Source: Deinococcus rhizophilus (GTDB lineage Bacteria > Deinococcota > Deinococci > Deinococcales > Deinococcaceae). Taken from it: a stretch of DNA of 10,147 nt. Below are positions 1 to 10,147 of this stretch, piece by piece; position 1 is the stretch's first letter, and every line of letters begins with the position of its first letter. The position numbers and the translations under genes are program-made. Location: NCBI RefSeq assembly GCF_030271215.1, contig NZ_JASNGB010000026.1:13431-23577 (forward strand). Direction: 5' to 3'. The notes under the pieces were generated by a model, which was not told the DNA's origin, searched no databases, and saw only the letters and a list, made by a program, of their open reading frames with translations.

Positions 1-32
1 TCCGGCTCTGGCCCGTGCCCCCAGCGCGGGCC

Positions 33-38
33 TAGGCT
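33..38 (+). promoter_or_regulatory. Putative -10 element of fhs (leaderless)
   Basis: TAGGCT fits the TANNNT form of a -10 box and ends five bases before the fhs ATG, so transcription would start at or within a base or two of the start codon. No Shine-Dalgarno is visible. The -35 region lies near the window edge and shows no clear match. Confidence 0.45.
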
Positions 39-43
39 GCGGC

Positions 44-1738
44 ATGACACCCAGCGATCTGGAGCTGGCCCGGCGGGTGGCCCTGCGGCCCCTCGCGGAC
101 GTGGCCGCAGGGATGGGCCTCGGCCCGGACGACCTCGACCCCTACGGGCGGGACGTGGCGAAGGTGCGCCTTCCGGCCCTGGCGCGGCTGCGCGAGCGGC
201 CCCCCGGCAAGTACGTGGTCGTCACGGCGATCACGCCGACCCCGCTGGGCGAGGGCAAGACGGCCACGGCGGTGGGGCTGGTGCAGGGGCTCTCGCGCCG
301 GGGCCGCCGGGCAGTCGTGGCGCTGCGGCAACCCAGCCTGGGGCCGACCTTCGGGATCAAGGGGGGCGCGGCGGGGGCCGGGCACAGCCAGGTGCTGCCG
401 ATGGAGCGGCTCAACCTGCACCTCACCGGCGATTTCCACGCGGTGACGGCGGCGCACAACCTGCTCGCGGCGGTGGTGGACAATCACCTCTACCAGGGCA
501 ACCCGCTGGGCCTGGACCCCGCGCGGGTGGCGTGGCGCCGGGTGATGGACGTGAACGACCGGGCGCTCAGGAACGTGGTGCTGGGCCTGGGCGACCCGCA
601 GGACGGGGTGCCCCGGCAGGGCGGCTTCGACATCACGGCGGCGAGCGAGGTGATGGTGCTGCTCTCGCTGGCGACCTCGCTGCGCGACCTGCGGGCGCGG
701 CTGGGGCGGCTGGTGGTGGGGTACACCCGGGACGACCAGCCCGTGACCGCCGAGCACCTCGGCGCGGCGGGCGCGATGGCCGCCCTGCTGCGCGACGCGC
801 TCGCGCCCAACCTGCTCCAGACCTCGGAGGGCACGCCCGCGCTGGTGCATACCGGACCCTTCGGCAACATCGCCACCGGGAGTTCCAGCGTGCTCGCCTG
901 CCAGCTGGGGCTGCACGGGGCCGACTACCTCGTCACCGAGGCGGGCTTCGGCGCGGACCTGGGCGCCGAGCGCTTCTTCAACGTCAAATGCCGCGTCTCG
1001 GGCCTCACCCCCGACGCCGCCGTCGTGGTCGCCACCGTCCGCGCCCTGAAGGTCCACTCGGGGCACTACCGCATCACGCCGGGCCGCCCGCTGCCTCCCG
1101 CGCTGCTGGAGGAGAACCCGGCCGACGTGGAGGCCGGGCTGGGCAACCTGAGCCGTCAGATCGGGGTGGTGCGCGGCTTCGGGGTGCCCGTGGTCGTGGC
1201 GGTCAACGCCTTTCCCGGCGACCACCCCAGCGAACACGAGGTCATCGTGCGGGCGGCGCGGGAGGCGGGCGCGCGGGTGGCCGTCTCGCACGCGGTCGCG
1301 CGGGGAGGCGAGGGAGCGCTGGAGCTGGCGCAGGCGGTGGAGGAAGCCGCCCACGAGCCGGGGGACTTCCGCTTCACCTACGACCTCTCCGACCCGCTGC
1401 TCGCCAAGCTGGGCGCGGTCGCCACCCGCGTGTACGGGGCGGACGGCCTCGACGTCAGCAAGGCGGCCCTGCGCGACCTGCGGCGCTTCGAGGCGCTGGG
1501 GTACGGGGGGCTGCCCGTCGTGATCGCCAAGACGCACCTCAGCCTCTCGGCCGACCCCCGGCAGCGCGGGGTGCCCCACGGCTGGCGCCTCCCCGTGCGC
1601 GAGGTGCGGCTGGCGGCGGGCGCGGGCTACGTCTACGCGATCTCCGGCGAGATGCGGACCATGCCCGGCCTTCCCGCCCACCCTGCCGCCGAACGGGTGG
1701 ACCTGGGTGAGATGGGGGAGATCGTGGGGCTGTTCTGA
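44..1738 (+). CDS. fhs: Formate--tetrahydrofolate ligase
   Basis: Cytoplasmic enzyme that makes 10-formyl-tetrahydrofolate from formate, tetrahydrofolate and ATP, feeding one-carbon units to purine and formyl-Met-tRNA synthesis. The 564-residue product is close to the usual family length of about 555-560. The ATP-binding P-loop TPTPLGEGKT lies at residues 64-73. The family's glycine-rich signature follows (GGAAGAGHSQV, about 107-117), then long conserved blocks such as LTGDFHAVTAAHNLLAA and the near-terminal ISGEMRTMPGLP. The ATG at 44 is chosen because the protein starts at the family's usual N-terminus and a TAGGCT hexamer sits five bases upstream with no Shine-Dalgarno, which fits a leaderless message. 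The gene is complete and ends 18 bases from the convergent DUF4870 gene, so the two transcripts probably overlap at their 3' ends. Family assignment is secure; the leaderless start is inference. Confidence 0.97.
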   Translation: MTPSDLELARRVALRPLADVAAGMGLGPDDLDPYGRDVAKVRLPALARLRERPPGKYVVVTAITPTPLGEGKTATAVGLVQGLSRRGRRAVVALRQPSLGPTFGIKGGAAGAGHSQVLPMERLNLHLTGDFHAVTAAHNLLAAVVDNHLYQGNPLGLDPARVAWRRVMDVNDRALRNVVLGLGDPQDGVPRQGGFDITAASEVMVLLSLATSLRDLRARLGRLVVGYTRDDQPVTAEHLGAAGAMAALLRDALAPNLLQTSEGTPALVHTGPFGNIATGSSSVLACQLGLHGADYLVTEAGFGADLGAERFFNVKCRVSGLTPDAAVVVATVRALKVHSGHYRITPGRPLPPALLEENPADVEAGLGNLSRQIGVVRGFGVPVVVAVNAFPGDHPSEHEVIVRAAREAGARVAVSHAVARGGEGALELAQAVEEAAHEPGDFRFTYDLSDPLLAKLGAVATRVYGADGLDVSKAALRDLRRFEALGYGGLPVVIAKTHLSLSADPRQRGVPHGWRLPVREVRLAAGAGYVYAISGEMRTMPGLPAHPAAERVDLGEMGEIVGLF

Positions 1739-1756
1739 CCGCAGGACTCCGGGGCG

Positions 1757-2260
1757 CTACCGGATCAGCCGCAGCGTCAGCGGGTAGCGGTAGGTGCGCC
1801 CCTGGTTCACCCGGATCACCGCGAGCAGCATCACGACCAGCGGAAAGGCCCACAGCACCAGGCTGGCGGGGATGAAAAAGGCGAAAAACGCCGCGAGGCT
1901 GCCGAACAGGGCGAAGGCCCCCAGGTCCGGGCTGCCGGTCGCCGCTCCCGCCGCGCCGCCGATCAGGCCCAGGCTGAACAGACCGAAAAACAGCAGTCCC
2001 GCCAGCAGCGAGTACAGCCACACGCTGATCTGAAAGTTGACGACTTCCCTGCCCTGCGCGTCCAGCACGGCCGAGCGGTCGCGGTACCCCAGCCACGCGG
2101 CGAGCGGTCCCAGCACGTTGCCCAGGCCCGGCAGCACCAGCCCCAGCAGCGGCGAGAGGTGAATCAGCAGCGCGGGCGTGCGGTCGGGCTCGGGAATCAC
2201 GCCGGGATCAGCGCGTGGCGCGGGCGCGGAAGGGGAGAGGCGCGGGTCGGGGAGGGTCAT
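1757..2260 (-). CDS. DUF4870 domain membrane protein
   Basis: A 167-residue integral membrane protein of the DUF4870 (Tic20-like) family, whose biochemical role is unknown. Residues 1-28 are a proline-rich soluble tail. The DUF4870 core follows: LLIHLSPLLGLVLPGLGNVLGPLAAWLGYRD gives the first membrane hairpin, then the hallmark GREVVNFQIS near 69-78. Hydrophobic helices sit at about 80-100 and 113-150, and the protein ends with the conserved RTYRYPLTLRLI. Its ATG is four bases from a TACTGT hexamer and has no Shine-Dalgarno, again suggesting a leaderless message. It diverges from rnhA with overlapping promoters and converges tightly with fhs. Nothing nearby gives a function. Confidence 0.88.
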   Translation of the reverse strand: MTLPDPRLSPSAPAPRADPGVIPEPDRTPALLIHLSPLLGLVLPGLGNVLGPLAAWLGYRDRSAVLDAQGREVVNFQISVWLYSLLAGLLFFGLFSLGLIGGAAGAATGSPDLGAFALFGSLAAFFAFFIPASLVLWAFPLVVMLLAVIRVNQGRTYRYPLTLRLIR

Positions 2261-2261
2261 G

Positions 2262-2861
<600 letters not shown>

Positions 2862-2878
2862 GGGGAACCCCAGAATCT

Positions 2879-2900
2879 GCTCACCCGATCACAGGTGAGC
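2879..2900. promoter_or_regulatory. Inverted repeat at the exporter promoter, possible operator
   Basis: GCTCACC (2879-2885) and GGTGAGC (2894-2900) are perfect 7-base arms around an 8-base centre. The repeat covers the expected -35 zone and ends three bases before the exporter's -10 box TACACT, a typical place for a repressor or activator dimer. It begins 17 bases after the rnhA stop, so it could instead be a weak rnhA terminator, but no T-run follows. Confidence 0.5.
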
Positions 2901-2903
2901 CTC

Positions 2904-2909
2904 TACACT
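2904..2909 (+). promoter_or_regulatory. Putative -10 element of the MFS exporter gene
   Basis: TACACT lies ten bases before the ATG at 2920. No Shine-Dalgarno precedes the start, so the transcript is probably leaderless or nearly so. There is no good -35 box; the position is occupied by the left arm of the inverted repeat. Confidence 0.5.
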
Positions 2910-2919
2910 GCCCGGCATC

Positions 2920-4284
<1,365 letters not shown>

Positions 4285-4290
4285 GCAGAA

Positions 4291-4335
4291 GACAGGAAGC
4301 CCGGACGCTGATCCCGTCCGGGCTTCCTTGCTGTC
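4291..4335. terminator. Bidirectional terminator between the exporter and glmU
   Basis: A perfect 13-base stem, GGAAGCCCGGACG (4295-4307) pairing with CGTCCGGGCTTCC (4315-4327), around a 7-base loop. Outer bases GACA (4291-4294) can pair with TGTC (4332-4335) across a small bulge. Only short T-runs flank it on either strand. Its place between two convergent stop codons makes a shared terminator the natural reading. Confidence 0.85.
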
Positions 4336-4349
4336 GGGAGAGGGCGGTT

Positions 4350-5921
<1,572 letters not shown>

Positions 5922-5944
5922 TCAAATTCACCTGTCCGCTCAGA

Positions 5945-5975
5945 AGTGTACGGGAAAGGGCTCTGCCGCCAGCAA
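5945..5975 (-). promoter_or_regulatory. glmU: Putative glmU promoter
   Basis: On the minus strand TACACT (5950 to 5945) is a good TANNNT -10 box. TTGCTG (5975 to 5970), 19 bases upstream, is a marginal -35 that overlaps the T-run of the preceding terminator. The transcript would carry a leader of roughly 17 bases including AGGTG, then the ATG at 5921. Confidence 0.45.
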
Positions 5976-6001
5976 AAAGCCGCAGCGCCTCGGCTGCGGC
6001 T
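5971..6001 (-). terminator. Rho-independent terminator of the coiled-coil membrane protein gene
   Basis: Read on the minus strand, a perfect 9-base GC-rich stem (AGCCGCAGC with GCTGCGGCT, 5978-5986 and 5993-6001) with a 6-base loop is followed directly by TTTTTGCT. It lies 18 bases past the stop codon at 6020 and separates that gene from glmU. Confidence 0.88.
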
Positions 6002-6019
6002 CCCAGATTCAGGCGGGCT

Positions 6020-6523
6020 TCAGCGGCCCGGCTCGCCGCCCGACAGGTTGCTCTCGGCGCGGTCCACCAGCTTCTCGCCGCCCCGGCGCAGTTCGCCCCC
6101 GGCCACCCCGAAGGCGGCGGCGGGCGAATCGCCGTGCGTCAGGTCCGACACGCCCGACTTCACGGCGTCCCCGGCGCGGGTCAGGTTGCCCTCGGGACCG
6201 GGGTTGACGCGCTTCAGCAGGCCCTTCACCTGCTGCTGAAGGCTGGGGTTCTTCTGATACAGGGTGTAGGCGCCGTAGCCCGCGCCGCCCAGCAGCACCA
6301 GCGTCCAGGGAAAGCCGCCCCCGCCCCTCTTCTGCATCCGCAGGGCCGTGACCTCGCCCTGAAGCTCGCGGATGTCGTGCTGCTGGCGGGCGATCAGGCT
6401 GGCCGTCTCGGCGTGCTGCTTCATGACGGCCCGGGTGATCTCGCGTTCGAGGTCGTGCTGGCCCTTCTTGGCCGCCTTGCGGAGCTGGTCGACGTGGTCG
6501 AGGTAGGTGTCCTTGTTCTTCAT
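6020..6523 (-). CDS. Uncharacterised membrane-anchored coiled-coil protein
   Basis: A 167-residue protein that I do not recognise. Residues 1-65 are highly charged and heptad-like (LDHVDQLRKAAKKGQHDLE and on to DIRELQGEVTALRMQK), predicting a coiled coil. A glycine run and one likely membrane helix follow at about 71-90 (FPWTLVLLGGAGYGAYTLY). The remaining 77 residues are polar, rich in glycine and serine, with an amphipathic stretch VKSGVSDLTHG. The layout is loosely like YtxH-type stress proteins, but no signature residue supports that. The start at 6523 is decided by a perfect AGGAGG (6530-6535) seven bases upstream. Extending to the in-frame ATG at 6661 would run through that site and the lgt 3' hairpin. 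It is a single-gene unit with its own terminator; no recognisable promoter was found. Confidence 0.8.
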   Translation of the reverse strand: MKNKDTYLDHVDQLRKAAKKGQHDLEREITRAVMKQHAETASLIARQQHDIRELQGEVTALRMQKRGGGGFPWTLVLLGGAGYGAYTLYQKNPSLQQQVKGLLKRVNPGPEGNLTRAGDAVKSGVSDLTHGDSPAAAFGVAGGELRRGGEKLVDRAESNLSGGEPGR

Positions 6524-6529
6524 GGTGAG

Positions 6530-6535
6530 CCTCCT
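6530..6535 (-). promoter_or_regulatory. Strong Shine-Dalgarno fixing the start at 6523
   Basis: AGGAGG on the minus strand, seven bases before the ATG at 6523. It is the strongest ribosome binding site in the window and contrasts with the apparently leaderless neighbours. Confidence 0.85.
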
Positions 6536-6632
6536 GATACGCCGAGTCTGCGGTGCCCGGTCCCGGCCCTGGTTGCGAGGCGCATGAAGGGACCTTGCCG
6601 GGGGGCTCAGAGCAGAAAGGGGGCGGACAGGA

Positions 6633-6670
6633 GGCGGGGCAGTGGCCTGCCTGCTCGCCACCGCCCCGCC
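6633..6670 (-). terminator. Hairpin downstream of lgt, possible terminator
   Basis: GGCGGGGCAGTGG (6633-6645) pairs with CCACCGCCCCGCC (6658-6670) with one A-C mismatch over 13 positions and a 12-base loop. It lies 46 bases past the lgt stop. No proper T-run follows on the minus strand (only CCCCCTTTCT further on), so termination would be weak or factor-dependent. Confidence 0.5.
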
Positions 6671-6674
6671 CCTT

Positions 6675-6706
6675 GTTCTCCTGCTGCTCTGTTCTCCCGC
6701 TGCTCT
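6675..6706. repeat. Tandem 16-base direct repeat, two copies
   Basis: GTTCTCCTGCTGCTCT (6675-6690) is followed immediately by GTTCTCCCGCTGCTCT (6691-6706), 15 of 16 bases identical. It begins 11 bases beyond the lgt stop. It looks like a simple slippage duplication; the CTGCTCT half of the unit also occurs inverted at 6609-6615. Confidence 0.8.
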
Positions 6707-6716
6707 CCCGTTTCGC

Positions 6717-7652
<936 letters not shown>

Positions 7653-7663
7653 AAGTCAGGAGC

Positions 7664-7669
7664 AGTGTA
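7664..7669 (-). promoter_or_regulatory. lgt: Putative -10 element of lgt
   Basis: On the minus strand TACACT ends 11 bases before the lgt ATG, giving a leader of at most a few bases. The same hexamer stands before the MFS exporter gene and glmU. No convincing -35 is present. CTCC between box and start is not a Shine-Dalgarno. Confidence 0.5.
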
Positions 7670-7704
7670 GGGCGAATGCGCCCCCGGCGGCGCTGCATAC
7701 GAAA

Positions 7705-7726
7705 TCCCGGCCTGGGGGGGCCGGGA
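7705..7726 (-). terminator. Hairpin downstream of tatC, probable terminator
   Basis: TCCCGGCC (7705-7712) pairs perfectly with GGCCGGGA (7719-7726) around a 6-base loop, 24 bases past the tatC stop. On the minus strand it is followed by ATTTCG, a short T-run. A second pairing, GGGACCTG (7723-7730) with CAGGTCCC (7752-7759), would compete with it. It separates tatC from the lgt promoter. Confidence 0.55.
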
Positions 7727-7750
7727 CCTGGGACGGCCGGGAAGGGGCGC

Positions 7751-8530
<780 letters not shown>

Positions 8531-8546
8531 GGCAGGGGCCTGCGCT

Positions 8547-8828
8547 TCAGGCGCGGTGGTCGCGCTCGGCGGCGGCGGTGGCAGGAGTGACGGGGGCGGC
8601 AGGGGCAGCAGGGGCGGGCGCCGCGTCGAGGGGCCGGGCCTCCACGTCGGTGACCGCCACGTCGCTCAGGGGCGTGGTGGCCTGTTGGAGGGGCACCGGG
8701 TGGTGGGTTTCTTTCTTGAACTCGCGGATGCCCTGCCCCAGCCCCTTGCCGAGTTCGGGCAGTTTCTTGGCTCCAAAAATCAGGGCGACGACAAGCAGAA
8801 TCAGGATCAGTTCCATTGGACCGGGCAT
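8547..8828 (-). CDS. tatA: Sec-independent protein translocase subunit TatA (operon copy)
   Basis: Small membrane protein thought to form the export pore of the twin-arginine system. The 93 residues begin with a short hydrophobic helix ([15 protein letters not shown], 5-19). The FG hinge and the amphipathic helix [21 protein letters not shown] (20-40) follow, then a charged linker and an alanine- and proline-rich disordered tail (70-87). The ATG at 8828 is backed by GGAGG eight bases upstream; the next ATG, at 8816, is too far from that site. It is the first gene of the tatA-tatC unit and faces a second TatA-family gene across 269 bases. No separate tatB is visible, as is common outside the proteobacteria, so this protein may serve both roles, which is inference. 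Confidence 0.93.
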   Translation of the reverse strand: MPGPMELILILLVVALIFGAKKLPELGKGLGQGIREFKKETHHPVPLQQATTPLSDVAVTDVEARPLDAAPAPAAPAAPVTPATAAAERDHRA

Positions 8829-9097
8829 GGCAAAACCTCCGGAGGGGGAGAGAGCAGCGGGTGGGCGGGGGCGGGCGTTCGCCGGGAGACCCTTCAGGGT
8901 AACGCGGCGGCATGAGGGGGGACCGTGGGCTGGGGGCCGCTTGGCGCCCTACCTGGCCTTATGCGCCCGCGTCCTCTCTGGATGTCCGGCCCACCCTCAT
9001 CAAGCCTGAAGGTGCCCGGCCCGGGTCATCCAGTCGGGGCCGCTCCCGCATACAGCCGGATGACCCGCCCCTCCGGGTGGCGAGAGGAGATCCCTGT
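8829..9097. other. Divergent intergenic region between two TatA-family genes
   Basis: This 269-base stretch has no supported gene. It must hold the promoters of both divergent genes. A minus-strand TACCCT (8901 to 8896) and a plus-strand TACAGC (9051-9056) are weak -10 candidates without -35 partners. TACCCT lies in the palindrome ACCCTTCAGGGT (8889-8900). Shine-Dalgarno sites occur at both ends. Confidence 0.5.
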
Positions 9098-9289
9098 ATG
9101 CCCAATATCGGAGCCGCCGAACTGATGATGATCGTGGTGATCGCGCTGCTGGTCTTTGGGCCGCGCAAACTGCCCGAACTGGGCAAGAGCGTGGGGCAGG
9201 CCCTGCGCGAGGTTCGCCGCACCACCAGCACCGTCACGGATGAACTGCGGGCTGGCCTGGACAGTCCAGGGCCCCGCGATCCCAGGTAG
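9098..9289 (+). CDS. Second TatA/E-family protein, short form
   Basis: A 63-residue TatA/TatE-family protein. The N-terminal membrane helix AAELMMIVVIALLVF (6-20) with E8, the hinge FGPRKLPELGKS (20-31) and an amphipathic helix to about residue 42 are typical, followed by a short charged tail. It differs from the operon copy in the FGP hinge (FGA in the other) and in lacking the long Ala/Pro tail. It may be a paralogue that partly replaces TatA or plays a TatB-like part; sequence cannot decide. The start at 9098 is set by AGGAGA seven bases upstream, so the longer reading from 8912 is not needed. A sigma factor gene follows after 40 bases and may be partly cotranscribed. Confidence 0.9.
   Translation: MPNIGAAELMMIVVIALLVFGPRKLPELGKSVGQALREVRRTTSTVTDELRAGLDSPGPRDPR
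9256..9270. promoter_or_regulatory. 15-base palindrome in the 3' end of the second tatA gene
   Basis: CCTGGAC and GTCCAGG flank a single central A. It lies 42 bases upstream of the sigma gene's -10 box, so it could be a binding site for a regulator of that gene, or merely codon-driven symmetry. No other copy was noticed in the window. Confidence 0.25.
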
Positions 9290-9312
9290 AGTCTCGCTGC
9301 GGCTGCGGGTGC

Positions 9313-9318
9313 TAGCCT
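9313..9318 (+). promoter_or_regulatory. Putative -10 element of the sigma factor gene
   Basis: TAGCCT fits TANNNT and ends 11 bases before the ATG at 9330, with no Shine-Dalgarno in between, the same layout as at other starts here. No -35 is recognisable. The sigma gene may therefore be transcribed separately from the TatA-family gene upstream. Confidence 0.4.
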
Positions 9319-9329
9319 GCCCGCACCCC

Positions 9330-9881
9330 ATGTTCGCCGACCCGACCACCGAACCCACCGACGAGACGCTGCTGCGGCAGATGGCCGGGGGCGACGAGGC
9401 CGCGCTGCTGGAGTTGCACCGCCGCTACGTGCGGCTGCTGAGTGCCCTGGGCTACCGGATGCTGCGCCAGCGCGAGGACGTGGACGCCTGCGTGCAGGAC
9501 GCTTTTTTCAACGCGTGGCGGCACGCCGGAAGATTCGACCCCTCGCGGGCGCGGGCCAAGACGTGGCTGGTGAGCATCGCGCACCACCGCTTTCTCCAGC
9601 ACCTGCGCGACCGCCCGGACGTGGCCCTGGAACTGGAAGACTGGGACACGCCCACCCCCGCCCCCGACCACGAGGGCCGGTTGCTGGCGGGCCGCGCCCT
9701 GGGTGTGCTGGACCCCGCGCAGCGCGAGCTGATCGAACTGGCGTACTACCGGGGGCACTCGCACTCGGAACTTGCCGCGCTGACCGGGCTGCCGCTGGGC
9801 ACGGTCAAGTCGCGCCTGCGCTCGGCCCTGGAGCGGATGCGCGGCGCCCTGCACACCGGGAAAGGAGAACACCCCCTATGA
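9330..9881 (+). CDS. ECF-type RNA polymerase sigma factor
   Basis: A 183-residue sigma-70 family protein with only regions 2 and 4, as in extracytoplasmic-function sigma factors. Region 2 covers about 24-95, with the -10-binding segment DVDACVQDAFFNAWRHAGRFD (50-70) and AKTWLVSIAHHRFLQHLR (76-93). Region 4 covers about 120-175, with the helix-turn-helix SHSELAALTGLPLGTVKSRL (144-163) that reads the -35. The linker is acidic and proline-rich. The ATG at 9330 gives the standard N-terminus and has TAGCCT 11 bases upstream. Its stop overlaps the start of the anti-sigma gene as ATGA, coupling translation of the pair, which suggests control by protein sequestration. The partner type suggests the SigK/SigJ-like ECF group. 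The regulon is unknown. Confidence 0.93.
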   Translation: MFADPTTEPTDETLLRQMAGGDEAALLELHRRYVRLLSALGYRMLRQREDVDACVQDAFFNAWRHAGRFDPSRARAKTWLVSIAHHRFLQHLRDRPDVALELEDWDTPTPAPDHEGRLLAGRALGVLDPAQRELIELAYYRGHSHSELAALTGLPLGTVKSRLRSALERMRGALHTGKGEHPL

Positions 9882-10147
9882 CGCCCGACCGCGACGACCT
9901 GCTGGCCTACGCCCTGGGGACCCTGTCCCCGGCGGAGACGGCGCGGGTCGAGGCTGAACTGGACCGCGACCCGGCACTGCGGGCCGAGGTGCGGACCGAC
10001 CTGGACGCGCTCGCGCTGCTGCTGGACGATCTCGATCCGCAGGCGGTGCCCGTGCCCGCAGACGCCGGGGGGGAACTGCTGGCGCGGGTGCGGGCGCAGG
10101 AAGCGCAGGCTGGACGGCCGCCCGCCTCCGGAGCTGCGCCGCCCGCC
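9878..10147 (+). CDS. Anti-sigma factor, RskA (anti-sigma-K) type, 3' end cut by window
   Basis: Partial gene; 90 residues are visible and the frame is open at the window edge. The N-terminus DDLLAYALGTLSPAETARVEAEL is the typical opening of RskA-type anti-sigma domains, which bind and hold their cognate ECF sigma factor. No zinc-binding HxxxCxxC motif and no cysteine appear in the visible part. The stretch after residue 45 turns acidic (LLLDDLD), then becomes Ala/Pro-rich, consistent with a linker ahead of a membrane helix that would lie beyond the window. Translation is coupled to the sigma gene by the 4-base overlap 9878-9881, with AAAGGAGAA at 9861-9869 as ribosome binding site. The membrane anchor and sensor domain cannot be judged here. 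Confidence 0.85.
   Translation, partial: MTPDRDDLLAYALGTLSPAETARVEAELDRDPALRAEVRTDLDALALLLDDLDPQAVPVPADAGGELLARVRAQEAQAGRPPASGAAPPA

Larger units (their letters stand above)
6524..6716. other. Intergenic region between lgt and the coiled-coil gene
   Basis: This 193-base stretch has no supported gene. It holds the lgt 3' hairpin, a 16-base tandem repeat and the ribosome binding site of the downstream gene. AGAGCAG at 6609-6615 can pair with CTGCTCT at 6684-6690, enclosing the hairpin. Confidence 0.7.

Noticed and set aside
32..1681. 549-codon minus-strand frame opposite fhs
   Set aside because: It mirrors the fhs codons and has no family motifs, while fhs itself is unmistakable.
1739..1764. 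Terminator between fhs and the DUF4870 gene
   Set aside because: Only a 5-base stem (TCCGG/CCGGA) with no T-run is visible, overlapping the DUF4870 stop.
6524..6661. Longer start for the coiled-coil protein at 6661
   Set aside because: The extra residues are Pro/Arg-rich and run through an intergenic hairpin; a perfect AGGAGG marks the ATG at 6523.
8912..9097. 62-residue N-terminal extension of the second TatA-family protein
   Set aside because: TatA proteins begin directly with their membrane helix, and AGGAGA marks the ATG at 9098.

Overview
The window is a compact, very GC-rich bacterial chromosomal stretch made almost entirely of housekeeping genes. Several things point to Deinococcus or a close relative: strongly GC-biased third codon positions; a Gram-negative-like set of envelope genes (lgt, glmU, Tat translocase); a DUF4870 membrane protein; and, most of all, repeated -10 hexamers of the form TANNNT only 4 to 11 bases ahead of start codons with no Shine-Dalgarno, the leaderless-promoter pattern known from Deinococcus. 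The genus is inferred from these traits, not proven.

Layout. 44-1738 (+) is formate-tetrahydrofolate ligase, converging with a DUF4870 membrane protein at 1757-2260 (-). That gene diverges across only 40 bases from RNase HI, 2301-2861 (+), and the two promoters physically overlap. RNase HI is followed by an MFS exporter of the DHA3 type, 2920-4284 (+), with a perfect inverted repeat at its promoter. A strong bidirectional terminator (4291-4335) separates it from the convergent glmU, 4350-5921 (-). Upstream of glmU lies a small membrane-anchored coiled-coil protein of unknown function, 6020-6523 (-), with its own terminator. Then come lgt, 6717-7652 (-), and a tatA-tatC pair, 7751-8828 (-). 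Across a 269-base divergent intergenic region is a second, shorter TatA-family gene, 9098-9289 (+). It is followed by an ECF-type sigma factor, 9330-9881 (+), overlapping by four bases an anti-sigma factor of the RskA type that runs off the window end (9878 onward).

How they fit together. The right half is an envelope cluster: UDP-GlcNAc synthesis (GlmU), lipoprotein lipidation (Lgt), folded-protein export (TatA, TatC, second TatA) and an envelope-type sigma/anti-sigma pair. Whether that sigma factor controls its neighbours cannot be told from sequence alone. The left half is one-carbon metabolism, RNA-DNA hybrid removal and an exporter.

No mobile element, CRISPR array, RNA gene or obviously new multi-gene system is visible. 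The best leads are small: a GC3-poor, hairpin-rich N-terminal extension or leader in glmU, the interlocked DUF4870/rnhA promoters, the operator-like palindrome in front of the exporter, a cysteine-containing insertion in Lgt, and the repeated leaderless promoter pattern.
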